This document shows positions 62,101 through 64,000 of a stretch of DNA of 64,000 nt, piece by piece. How positions within the stretch are numbered: position 1 is the stretch's first letter; every line of letters begins with the position of its first letter. Origin of the DNA: Sinonovacula constricta (lineage: Eukaryota > Mollusca > Bivalvia > Cardiida > Solecurtidae); NCBI GenBank assembly GCA_007844125.1, contig CM017571.1:3995771-4059770 (forward strand), in the 5' to 3' direction. The notes beneath the pieces were generated by a model. It was not told the origin of the DNA. It saw nothing but the letters and a program-made list of their open reading frames with translations, and ran no database searches. A program made the translations under genes and the position numbers.

Positions 62101-62654
62101 GGAGCCTTAACCAACAGTGTTTCAGTTATTTGAGACAGTGTCCTCTTGTAGCAGGTAAAGTGAATATACCACATGATACCACATCCAGTCACAAAAATTT
62201 AAAAAAACATTAAAAAAGGGCCATGCGGGGTTTATTCCAAGGGGGGTTGTATTCCGCAAAGCACGGTATCCTAACAAAGCACTCATGAACTACCCTTATA
62301 TTTGCTTGATTGTTAGTAAGTGAGCTATTCTCTACTTTTTTTAATGACTTGATTTTTTCATTCCTGAATAGAACAAAGAAAGTGTTTTTTGTGTGGAGAT
62401 TTTGGGGGAATTTAAGCAGTTGAAAAGAAAAAATAAATACATTTTTGAGAGAAGCACGGGGTCAAAATGGGCCCCCAAATTGACATGAAAAAAACATTAC
62501 CAAATGTACAGTACTAACTGGTATATCCCAGCACACCTACCTCACTGGTACCATCTCGAACCTTCTTACAACGGATATGGGCAAGTCTGTTCAGTTTCTT
62601 CAGCATCACAATCTGCAGCATACCCTCAACCCTCTTGCTCTCAATGTCAGCCTT
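8064..62654 (-). CDS. THOC5: THOC5 gene (THO complex subunit 5), 15 internal coding exons, both ends missing
   Basis: Spliced gene for THO complex subunit 5 (FMIP). In other animals this nuclear protein joins THOC1, 2, 3, 6 and 7 in the THO core of TREX, which couples transcription and splicing to mRNA export. Seen here: fifteen exons listed separately, with matching phases, giving 585 codons plus 2 bases without a stop. Diagnostic stretches are [12 protein letters not shown] (exon a), [15 protein letters not shown] and EITKCLEFK (exon b), [12 protein letters not shown] (c), [15 protein letters not shown] (d), [10 protein letters not shown] and [12 protein letters not shown] (f), an acidic DDESDSD linker (h), [14 protein letters not shown] (l), and [17 protein letters not shown] (o). 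The first third is coiled coil, expected to pair with THOC7; the rest is the folded C-terminal half. The homology begins near human residue 80 of about 683, so 5' exons lie beyond 64000. Intron lengths run from 507 to 11512 bp, inflated by satellites and transposons. Confidence 0.97.
8506..9172 (+). mobile_element. 145-bp-core element in the intron between exons n and o
   Basis: Starts aacaagggggccataaaggc (palindrome partly decayed), then ttgctcacctgagg. About three diverged core units follow, ending cccaggtgagctgaaaag. Same family as 2016-3118. Its right end is 51 bp from the splice donor of exon n. Confidence 0.7.
9223..9338 (-). CDS. THOC5: THOC5 exon n, 2 bases + 38 codons
   Basis: Acceptor ttcttgaacag|CC and donor ATACAG|gtgaca. 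Encodes (A)[19 protein letters not shown] then [19 protein letters not shown], matching the vertebrate [20 protein letters not shown] region. A bivalve 145-bp-core element ends 51 bp downstream of its donor. Confidence 0.96.
9698..10525 (+). mobile_element. gagggccatgatggccct element with accaaatatcaaagctctag core, split by a SINE
   Basis: Starts aacaagagggccatgatggc and ends agctcaagtgagctaaaaac. The core motif accaaatatcaaagctctag occurs at about 9830 and again (accaaatatcaaggctctag) near 9992. The SINE at 10066-10298 is inserted with a perfect target duplication. Same type as 4769-6440. Confidence 0.65.
10066..10298 (+). mobile_element. tRNA-derived SINE with 14-bp target duplication
   Basis: A box tggcatagtggtagag and B box gggttcgagtccc head a body with tgctataatgatcataatgt and an A-rich tail (caaaaaaacaaaac). 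The 14-bp repeat tatagctatatatg occurs on both sides, at 10052-10065 and 10299-10312, and defines the insertion precisely. Confidence 0.88.
10584..10775 (-). CDS. THOC5: THOC5 exon m, 2 bases + 63 codons + 1 base
   Basis: Acceptor tcttatattacag|AA and donor GCTTCAG|gtagga. Encodes [37 protein letters not shown] and [13 protein letters not shown], matching vertebrate LFPAKVVSRLVKW, KDIVDAGL and LYYMALIERGT in order. Confidence 0.96.
11313..11587 (-). mobile_element. tRNA-derived SINE, family 2, with 11-bp target duplication
   Basis: On the minus strand: A box tagctcaggtggtagagc, B box gggttcgaacccc, a body with gctataatgatagaaatgtc and gctgcgcagtatcggcaaaa, and a tail of (tccca)n repeats. The flanking 11-bp gtacacattgg at 11302-11312 and 11588-11598 marks the insertion. 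Confidence 0.87.
12240..12690. repeat. About 170-bp tandem repeat, roughly 2.5 copies
   Basis: The motifs gggtagccagagttatgtaa, gtgtgtaaactttcatgt and tgctctttg...atccaact recur near 12330, 12500 and 12665. Typical intronic bivalve dispersed repeat; no coding capacity. Confidence 0.55.
13047..13252 (-). CDS. THOC5: THOC5 exon l, 1 base + 68 codons + 1 base
   Basis: Acceptor ggtatgtttgcag|G and donor TCACTGG|gtaaga. Encodes [20 protein letters not shown] then [10 protein letters not shown]; further on [20 protein letters not shown] and QLVSL. Corresponds to vertebrate HPYLWVQKLGGLHF and [20 protein letters not shown]. Longest exon seen. Confidence 0.97.
13253..13990. other. Intron segment with nothing recognised
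   Basis: AT-rich sequence upstream of exon l without a recognised element. Confidence 0.45.
13995..14870 (+). mobile_element. 145-bp-core element, 5' end diverged
   Basis: About five core units (tttggtgaagattgggctat; gacctagtgacctacttttt). It ends ctggatgccggacgaagtgg and then gcagttgtcttcaggtgagc. The palindromic start is not clear; a short ccattcaaatgg palindrome lies at the left edge. Confidence 0.65.
14871..21479. other. Long intron segment, mostly unannotatable
   Basis: No exon found. Only SINE remnants were recognised: a family 1 body at 17745-17822, a degenerate tRNA-like stretch at about 19220-19290 (minus), and an isolated B-box-like gagggttcgaaaccagg near 15695. A 20-bp direct duplication cgctttttgatattaaaggt occurs at about 19806-19848. 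Confidence 0.5.
17745..17822 (+). mobile_element. SINE family 1 body remnant
   Basis: gcatgctatgtacacagtga and agg.agca..ttatctg match the 3' body of the SINE at 5075-5322. The head and B box are missing. Confidence 0.55.
21480..21581 (-). CDS. THOC5: THOC5 exon k, 1 base + 33 codons + 2 bases
   Basis: Acceptor tgtactgtttgcag|T and donor AGGTTTGG|gtaagt. Encodes [19 protein letters not shown] then [14 protein letters not shown], matching vertebrate GDLLSPDSVLSCLYPGDHG. Separated from exon j by an 11.5-kb intron holding the 48-bp satellite. Confidence 0.96.
21846..23580. mobile_element. 1.7-kb element with about 85-bp inverted ends, no transposase
   Basis: The left end reads acctgctataaaatatgcat and, further in, caactgcc.tttttctccttt. 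The reverse complement of the right end reads accagctataaaatatgtat and gaactgcc.ttcttccccttt in the same order. A third inverted copy of the outermost 25 bp (tttatagtaggtaagtattt) lies at about 21955. The inside has irregular ggtcagtgaccaatgatcat-like short repeats (22540-22760) and a dispersed bivalve repeat (23028-23330). Probably non-autonomous; superfamily unknown. Confidence 0.55.
23028..23330. repeat. Dispersed bivalve repeat with tgaccttgacctt-type core
   Basis: Contains gctgtgaccttgaccttcaa, cacgtcgtctcgatgtgat and aaaaagttatgggccaaaca, ending at a gggacagacggatggcgact tail. A related core is at 51430-51880. Confidence 0.5.
24187..24501 (-). mobile_element. tRNA-derived SINE, family 1, full-length, minus strand
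   Basis: Reading the minus strand: head ccagacctggtagcacaatc, B box like ggttcgatcctgggcctcga, body with the gtcaggataatgtgactgg block, and the 3' end (plus strand ttgtttattgggttttatca). Diverged relative of 5075-5322. Confidence 0.78.
24525..24860. repeat. About 165-bp tandem repeat, two copies
   Basis: Two units share gggccataactctatgttaa / gggtcataactctgtgttga, ggaacatgc..a.gatatgc and the cagtagctgcc boundary. It directly follows the SINE at 24187-24501. Confidence 0.55.
25960..26147. repeat. (GATGT)n-like and (TA)n microsatellites
   Basis: About 110 bp of gatgtgatgtaatgtgatgt runs straight into about 70 bp of uninterrupted TA (about 26079-26147). (TA)n of this length can extrude cruciforms and is length-unstable. 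Confidence 0.9.
26222..26375. repeat. attatccttgt minisatellite
   Basis: About a dozen imperfect 11-14 bp units (tattatccttgtattatcct; tattatcattgtattgtatt). Confidence 0.75.
26524..33045. repeat. 48-bp satellite, about 136 tandem units, 6.5 kb
   Basis: Unit: ggtctggtctatggtagcaa followed by gacatggtaataatgactta and ttgtggca. Variants: aggaca for aagaca, tgtgtca for tgtggca, accttatg for acttattg, and 47-bp units lacking one base (ctatgtggcaag) at about 30802, 30848, 30895, 31038, 31373 and 32092. Units are over 90% alike, implying recent homogenisation. It fills over half of the 11.5-kb intron between exons j and k and ends about 50 bp from exon j's donor. Open frames of up to 715 codons occur because 48 is divisible by three. 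Confidence 0.97.
33094..33205 (-). CDS. THOC5: THOC5 exon j, 2 bases + 36 codons + 2 bases
   Basis: Acceptor ttctatatccag|AT and donor ACAGGCAG|gttagt. Encodes (D)[19 protein letters not shown] then [17 protein letters not shown]. Matches vertebrate [20 protein letters not shown]. The 48-bp satellite begins about 50 bp downstream of its donor. Confidence 0.95.
33490..33706 (+). mobile_element. tRNA-derived SINE, family 1, truncated 3' end, beside the exon i donor
   Basis: A weak head, then B box cccgggttcgaaatcagg, caaagttgttaaaaatggta and ggtatcatgccaggtgttca, ending in (aaac)n. It occupies nearly half of the 507-bp intron between exons i and j. Confidence 0.75.
33713..33812 (-). CDS. THOC5: THOC5 exon i, 33 codons + 1 base
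   Basis: Acceptor catatattctag|AAG and donor TGTAAAG|gtacac. Encodes [20 protein letters not shown] then [13 protein letters not shown]. The KRRRK patch equals the vertebrate TKRRRP basic patch, a plausible nuclear-localisation signal, and KHPLSVVLN matches RHPLSVMLD. The donor lies 6-7 bp from the 3' tail of a SINE (33490-33706). Confidence 0.95.
33813..36156. other. Intron segment, nothing firmly recognised
   Basis: AT-rich. A stretch at about 35725-35760 (gtttcgacccttttgaggtc, then atcatcagg) resembles retroelement 3' tails but is too short to assign. Confidence 0.45.
36157..37247. repeat. 68-bp satellite, 16 tandem units
   Basis: Unit: gaatttgaagtgaatacaac, aggtagttttcaggttatac, tttagacaacaaagtccaca, ggatagta. 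Units differ at only a few sites (acaac/ataac, ttatac/ttattc, cacagg/cacggg), so the array is young or homogenised. It lies in the intron between exons h and i, about 255 bp downstream of exon h's donor. Confidence 0.97.
37502..37557 (-). CDS. THOC5: THOC5 exon h, 2 bases + 18 codons, acidic linker
   Basis: Acceptor gtatacattacag|AT and donor GCTTCA|gtaagt. Encodes (D)[18 protein letters not shown], the acidic, presumably disordered linker that corresponds to vertebrate DDESDSDAEEEQ. Phases join g and i exactly. Serines in an acidic setting are plausible kinase sites (inference). Confidence 0.95.
37558..38436. other. Intron segment with nothing recognised
   Basis: AT-rich. Short open frames on both strands carry no recognisable domain. 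Confidence 0.45.
38448..41335. repeat. 63-bp satellite, about 46 tandem units, 2.9 kb
   Basis: Unit: tggatgttaggtgggcagga, ctgtcttgaactggctcctg, gcagtattacacctggtaat, gcc. The plus strand gives a 21-residue periodic open frame ([14 protein letters not shown]...), broken by TGA at 39037-39039 and 40801-40803. On the transcribed (minus) strand every unit has a donor-like ccag|gtgtaa or ccag|gtgaag. It lies in the intron between exons g and h. Confidence 0.97.
41827..41904 (-). CDS. THOC5: THOC5 exon g, 2 bases + 25 codons + 1 base
   Basis: Acceptor tatgtgttttcag|AT and donor CTTATGG|gtcagt. Encodes (D)[17 protein letters not shown] then DLNVPPLM, matching vertebrate LSVAIEGSVDEAKAL. The donor gtcagt is slightly off consensus but keeps the frame into exon h. 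Confidence 0.95.
42195..42720 (+). mobile_element. LINE (non-LTR retrotransposon) reverse-transcriptase 3' fragment
   Basis: Conceptual reading, with frame breaks, gives [17 protein letters not shown], then [18 protein letters not shown] and [15 protein letters not shown]. This is the C-terminal RT/thumb region typical of non-LTR elements (YLG..., W..HI..., R..LEY...W.P, ...Q..AARW). Stop at 42313 and frameshifts show it is dead. The 5' part is absent. It lies opposite to THOC5. Confidence 0.8.
42721..44806. other. Intron segment with nothing recognised
   Basis: AT-rich with a T-tract near 44440-44470. No exon or repeat family recognised. Confidence 0.45.
44807..44939 (-). CDS. THOC5: THOC5 exon f, 44 codons + 1 base
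   Basis: Acceptor tatgtttaag|GCC and donor GCCTGTG|gtaaat. Encodes [19 protein letters not shown], then [21 protein letters not shown]. Matches vertebrate LPVQEYLFMPFD and PPPLYVLFVQATAYGQAC, the beginning of the folded C-terminal half. Ends in phase 1 (G of a split Asp). Confidence 0.97.
45138..46501 (+). mobile_element. Tc1/mariner-type transposon, complete ends, inactive
   Basis: 1364 bp between TA dinucleotides at 45136-45137 and 46502-46503. Ends are inverted: left cagaatgacgaaataagtat, right (reverse complement) cagtgcgacgaaataagtat, both continuing tcgtta. The inside encodes a broken Tc1-type transposase. It lies in the intron between exons e and f, opposite to THOC5. Intact ends suggest a relatively recent arrival or past mobilisation in trans. 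Confidence 0.93.
45347..46370 (+). pseudogene. Tc1-type transposase, disrupted
   Basis: The N-terminal helix-turn-helix DNA-binding half is open at 45392-45700 ([33 protein letters not shown]), from a frame beginning near MGRKG at about 45349 with an earlier stop. The DDE catalytic domain follows in pieces: FSDESQ (first Asp, about 45793), [15 protein letters not shown] (45914 on), [13 protein letters not shown] (second Asp, about 46060), and [14 protein letters not shown] (acidic third residue, about 46145-46185). Spacing fits DD34E. At least one stop after 45700, another near 45832, and frame changes after 46090 inactivate it. Confidence 0.9.
46998..47112 (-). CDS. THOC5: THOC5 exon e, 1 base + 38 codons; source of the adjacent satellite
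   Basis: Acceptor gaatgtttag|G and donor CTACAG|gtaaac. Encodes [20 protein letters not shown] then [18 protein letters not shown], a coiled coil matching vertebrate LQPRLNSIMQ at its end. Phase 1 base in, phase 0 out. Its first 18 bases (GTTATCGGAGAAGCTGAC, minus strand) and its AG acceptor recur in every unit of the 38-bp satellite that begins at this splice site. Confidence 0.96.
47113..50850. repeat. 38-bp satellite, about 98 units, derived from the exon e splice acceptor
   Basis: Unit on the plus strand: cttctctgataacctaatat, taactagagcctagtcag. On the transcribed strand this reads ctagttaatattag|GTTATC followed by AGAGAAGCTGACTAG. The exon e junction reads gtttag|GTTATCGGAGAAGCTGAC. 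The most exon-proximal units (47113-47300) are longer and more diverged, as are those past 50700. The array fills about three quarters of the intron between exons d and e. A 456-bp block (12 units) is duplicated (see findings). Confidence 0.97.
51430..51880. repeat. Dispersed bivalve repeat, tandem units with cttgaccttcgagtaac
   Basis: About three units share gacaggaccaccag, gaccttcgagtaactgac and the ...catcgtcttaatgtgtttga block. Related to 23028-23330. Confidence 0.55.
52032..52102 (-). CDS. THOC5: THOC5 exon d, 23 codons + 2 bases
   Basis: Acceptor gtatctgcag|GAG and donor AAACA|gtaggt. Encodes [20 protein letters not shown] then QRK and a split Gln. The [15 protein letters not shown] core is a family hallmark within the coiled coil. 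Ends in phase 2. Confidence 0.97.
52480..52960. repeat. About 135-bp tandem repeat, three copies
   Basis: gtgaagtttcaaatcaatag, ttatgct.cggacaagaaaa, aaaggggcataactc and tgtgcactgcact.tgtct recur at about 52560-52680, 52700-52820 and 52840-52940. Known style of bivalve dispersed repeat; no coding capacity. Confidence 0.6.
53327..53402 (-). CDS. THOC5: THOC5 exon c, 1 base + 25 codons
   Basis: Acceptor ttgtgacag|G and donor AAACCT|gtgagt. Encodes [19 protein letters not shown] then LDISKP, matching the vertebrate EEIDLVSLEEFYKEAP block. The first base completes the Lys codon of exon b. Ends in phase 0. Confidence 0.97.
53403..53917. other. Intron segment with nothing recognised
   Basis: AT-rich sequence between exon c and the repeat copy at 53918. 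Confidence 0.45.
53988..54206 (+). repeat. Left terminal inverted repeat of the 4.5-kb element
   Basis: Pairs with 58255-58458. Shared in order: taccagttgtatttagataa, accaggtagcccc / acctggtagcccc, agactagat.gggtaatgaga, and gatttgggtactatgc. Roughly 80% alike overall by eye. Confidence 0.9.
54977..55253 (+). pseudogene. Small hydrophobic virion-type protein gene, one internal stop
   Basis: The frame from about 55026 to the TAG at 55251-55253 is open except for TAG at 55122-55124. Before the stop it has an Ala/Leu-rich helix ending [12 protein letters not shown]; after it [20 protein letters not shown], a clear membrane segment, then a basic tail. Small one-helix hydrophobic proteins of this style occur in Polinton/adintovirus-like elements (family-level recollection). 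No start codon is certain. Best read as a dead copy. Confidence 0.5.
55271..55861 (-). CDS. Unidentified protein of the 4.5-kb element (184 codons from its first ATG)
   Basis: Longest non-repetitive open frame in the window. ATG at 55825-55823, stop at 55271-55273; the frame is open back to a TAG near 55892, adding [16 protein letters not shown] and YGSW before the Met. Features: [20 protein letters not shown], an amphipathic helical stretch around [20 protein letters not shown], then a CPRC pair late in the frame and a Leu/Arg-rich end that may be out-of-frame run-on. I do not recognise it. Helical, Gln/Ala-rich content would suit a structural protein, but that is a guess. Confidence 0.4.
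   Translation of the reverse strand: MKQDPDFYGSWSMFVLGASKGFTQANMERINDSIQTYVWALLRAQAQAKSRIAGGFEAQKQFLAQVEDAINSPVDIQAAIIHYQSFLQYARSELNVVLGTGLYMAPRDMLLNINSDIAGYNYKTIKAPADRPISVVGVNCPRCTLRDMAASMTVKLQGRRGWTRLQRNCLVPKAANLLLLLQQLREHIPRKRRLWL
56560..57074 (+). pseudogene. Fibre-like gene remnant with frameshift
   Basis: The frame 56663-56899 contains [20 protein letters not shown] followed by [13 protein letters not shown]. The 'G-D-M-x-M-x-G ... I-x-N-L ... A-x-x-K-x-Y-V-D' pattern is typical of fibre/attachment-type proteins of phage-like and Polinton-like elements. The reading continues in another frame (56868-57074: [20 protein letters not shown] ... PGYYSVEH, stop). A related stretch at 56569-56600 ([13 protein letters not shown]) suggests the repeat motif once extended upstream. 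Dead by frameshift near 56870-56900. Confidence 0.5.
57572..57893 (-). mobile_element. tRNA-derived SINE, family 1, nested in the 4.5-kb element
   Basis: Minus strand: head ggacctggaaacgcaattgg, B box gggttcgatcctgggcc, and body as in 5075-5322. The plus strand ends tatgtttattgtttgtttat. It inserted after the host element did. Confidence 0.85.
58255..58458 (-). repeat. Right terminal inverted repeat of the 4.5-kb element
   Basis: Reverse complement of 53988-54206 as described there. It ends aaatacaactggta on the plus strand, immediately followed by the 47-bp minisatellite. Confidence 0.9.
58459..58735. repeat. 47-bp minisatellite, about six decaying units, split by the 4.5-kb element
   Basis: Unit: aaaatgtttgagagctagct, ggtagtgcatcagtggtttc, accaagg. 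Units become more diverged to the right (to about 58735). One further unit lies on the other side of the element at 53918-53967 (atgttgtgagagctaacttg, cagtgcaacagtgatttcat), so the element inserted into this array. Confidence 0.8.
58841..58938 (-). CDS. THOC5: THOC5 exon b, 32 codons + 2 bases
   Basis: Acceptor tttgtgcag|GCG and donor TTCAA|gtatgt. Encodes [20 protein letters not shown] then [12 protein letters not shown] and a split Lys. Nearly identical to the vertebrate coiled-coil block that in THO structures packs against THOC7. Ends in phase 2 and is completed by exon c. Confidence 0.97.
59069..59455. repeat. 47-bp minisatellite, about 8.5 units
   Basis: Unit: ctgttatataatgtaaccat, gtgaaatacaggagttccga, ggccatg, alternating with units lacking 'g' in ccat(g)ctg. 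Unrelated in sequence to 58459-58735. It lies upstream of exon b. Confidence 0.93.
59480..61560. other. Compositionally distinct block: purine-rich simple repeats and an unexplained small frame
   Basis: 59480-59680 is built from aaacgg/ggaacg words (gaaacggaaacggaacggag), CpG-rich against the intron. 60540-60760 is rich in atcatcatca/catcaccg words. A plus-strand frame 61287-61547 (86 codons) ends in a lysine-rich helix ([17 protein letters not shown]) and is followed closely by aaaagtgaataaaattgac, which looks like a polyadenylation signal (aataaa). It may be the tail of an unidentified mobile element. No known domain recognised. Confidence 0.35.
62105..62335 (-). mobile_element. Degenerate family 1 SINE remnant
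   Basis: The plus strand keeps cagttatttgagacagtgtc, ataccacatccagtcac and aactacccttatatttgctt in the right order. It is interrupted by unrelated sequence between about 62190 and 62275. The B box is lost. Confidence 0.55.
62541..62654 (-). CDS. THOC5: THOC5 exon a (first in window), 38 codons, phase 0 to 0
   Basis: Acceptor ttttttgtccag|AAG and donor GAG|gtaggt on the minus strand. Encodes [11 protein letters not shown], then [19 protein letters not shown], matching the strongly conserved block near residues 80-117 of vertebrate THOC5. Start of the coiled-coil region. No upstream exon was found between 62655 and 64000, so the N-terminus is outside the window. Confidence 0.96.
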
Positions 62655-63890
62655 CTGGACAAAAAAAAGTACTGAATTAAAGCTCTGTGGAAAGTATTTG
62701 TCTTATGCTGGTTGAATGGGCACAATTTTTCACTTCATATTTAGCAAAACTGATGACACCATTATGAAATTCATACTTTAGTGGACATTTTACCAAGTTT
62801 GACATGAGATGTTTTGTGCTGTTTAAGGTTTTGGTGGATGTAAATGCCTAACATTCTTTATTTCTCAGACTAATAGTGTACTCCAAGGAATCCTTGGGAT
62901 ACCTCACCAAACCACTCCTTAGAACAGCTTGATGTACACAAATAAGATGAGATGATTTATACACTCCTCACACCATGTTACACTATTCTACAGTTACCAC
63001 AATAATGCACATGACCATTTGAGTAGTCTACAACAAATCAATACCAATGTAAACATGTGTCAAATGTAAAAACATCCAATAATTGTGTTATGATTCTAAC
63101 AATCCTCAGACTTTATCAAACTAACAACAAGGTCATATAAACACTTAAAATGTTATGAAAAATAACAAGTTTCTCTTAAGACTATATTTTATTCATTACT
63201 TGTTTCAAAACAACTTGAGCAAATGCCTATTTTATGTGAACAGGCTTGTTCCCCTTGTCAAACTGAAATGTCATTCCCTAACTTCAAAGCTTTAAGCAGT
63301 TTTTCCCTTAATACAAATGTAATTACATAAGACAACCACCTGAAAATGTAGCTCATTTTCAGAACTTCTGTCTTAAAAAAGTGTAATTAAAGCTACAGTC
63401 ATTGTGCATACATATAAAGTAGGAGTGGAAGGGACATACCACAATACATGAGATATCAATTTCAATGATGTTAATATCTTATGATATTGTATGATTTTCA
63501 CATGCCCTGAAATAATTTCAATAAGTATTAGACAAAAACAAACAGAAGCATGAGATGTTTGTAAAACATATATGTGCAACCCTTACTACCTTGTTTTAAC
63601 CACTGGGCCCAAAACCACCAAGGGTTGTCTTCTAATATTACTATTATCCCCAAAAAGTTTTAGGCTTGTGAGCTCGTGCATTCTGAAGATATCAACCCTA
63701 ATCAGGTTTACTTTTGCAATAAACCTGACCTTGTGCAACTGACCCCAAAACAAACAGCTGGTGAAGAGATCTGCTGAGTTCACATTTTTTCACCAGCGGC
63801 ACTTTAAAATGACAATGGTGCAACAAAATACTGGAAAGAGTAATTATGTTGTATTGTGTCCTTTTATTATTGTTCATGAGTAATATTTAC
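62655..63890. other. Intron upstream of exon a, nothing recognised
   Basis: AT-rich; no further THOC5 exon, SINE or satellite recognised. Confidence 0.5.
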
Positions 63891-64000
63891 AAAGTAAGAT
63901 GGCCCTTAATCGCTCACCTGAGGACACGGCTTTTGGTAAGCTCATATCTGGCTAATTAAGAGTTTTTTACTTTAGAAATCTTTGGTGAAGATCAGACCAT
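63891..64000 (+). mobile_element. 145-bp-core element, start only, cut by window edge
   Basis: ggcccttaatcgctcacctg followed by aggacacggctttt and ctttagaaatctttggtgaa matches the beginning of 2016-3118. The palindrome is only partly preserved (aagatggccctt). Confidence 0.7.

Overview
This window is eukaryotic and almost certainly from a bivalve mollusc (a heterodont is my best guess). The evidence is spliced exons with GT-AG borders, an AT-rich background, tRNA-derived SINEs, Tc1 and Polinton-like elements, and the repeats with GAGGGCCATGATGGCCCT ends and 145-bp 'gaccaagtttggtgaagatt' cores that are common in bivalve DNA. The species call is inference.

One protein gene explains the window. 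It is THOC5 (THO complex subunit 5, also called FMIP), on the minus strand, so transcription runs from high to low coordinates. Fifteen consecutive internal coding exons were found (62654 down to 8064). They join in a single open frame of 585 codons plus 2 bases, and every intron is GT-AG with matching phases. They cover the protein from about residue 80 of the vertebrate protein (human THOC5 is about 683 residues) to near the C-terminus. The 5' exons (promoter, start codon, N-terminal charged region) lie beyond base 64000. The last exon is only tentatively placed, near 6554-6665.

The introns are full of repeats. From low to high coordinates: 2-10 kb has bivalve 145-bp-core elements, one with a nested SINE. 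SINEs with clear target duplications lie at 10.07 and 11.31 kb. A 1.7-kb element with inverted ends lies at 21.8-23.6 kb. A 48-bp satellite fills 26.5-33.0 kb (about 136 units). A 68-bp satellite lies at 36.2-37.2 kb and a 63-bp satellite at 38.4-41.3 kb. A LINE fragment lies at 42.2-42.7 kb. A complete but broken Tc1-type transposon with TA flanks lies at 45.14-46.50 kb. A 38-bp satellite (about 98 units) lies at 47.1-50.85 kb. A 4.5-kb Polinton/adintovirus-like relic with 0.2-kb inverted ends lies at 53.99-58.46 kb. Two 47-bp minisatellites lie at 58.5 and 59.1-59.45 kb.

The most striking observation is that the 38-bp satellite is built from the 3' splice site of the adjacent THOC5 exon. 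Each unit carries a copy of the AG acceptor and the first 17-18 bases of that exon, so the intron holds roughly a hundred imitation splice acceptors upstream of the real one. Long open frames on the 48-bp and 63-bp satellites are by-products of units whose length is divisible by three, and are not treated as genes.
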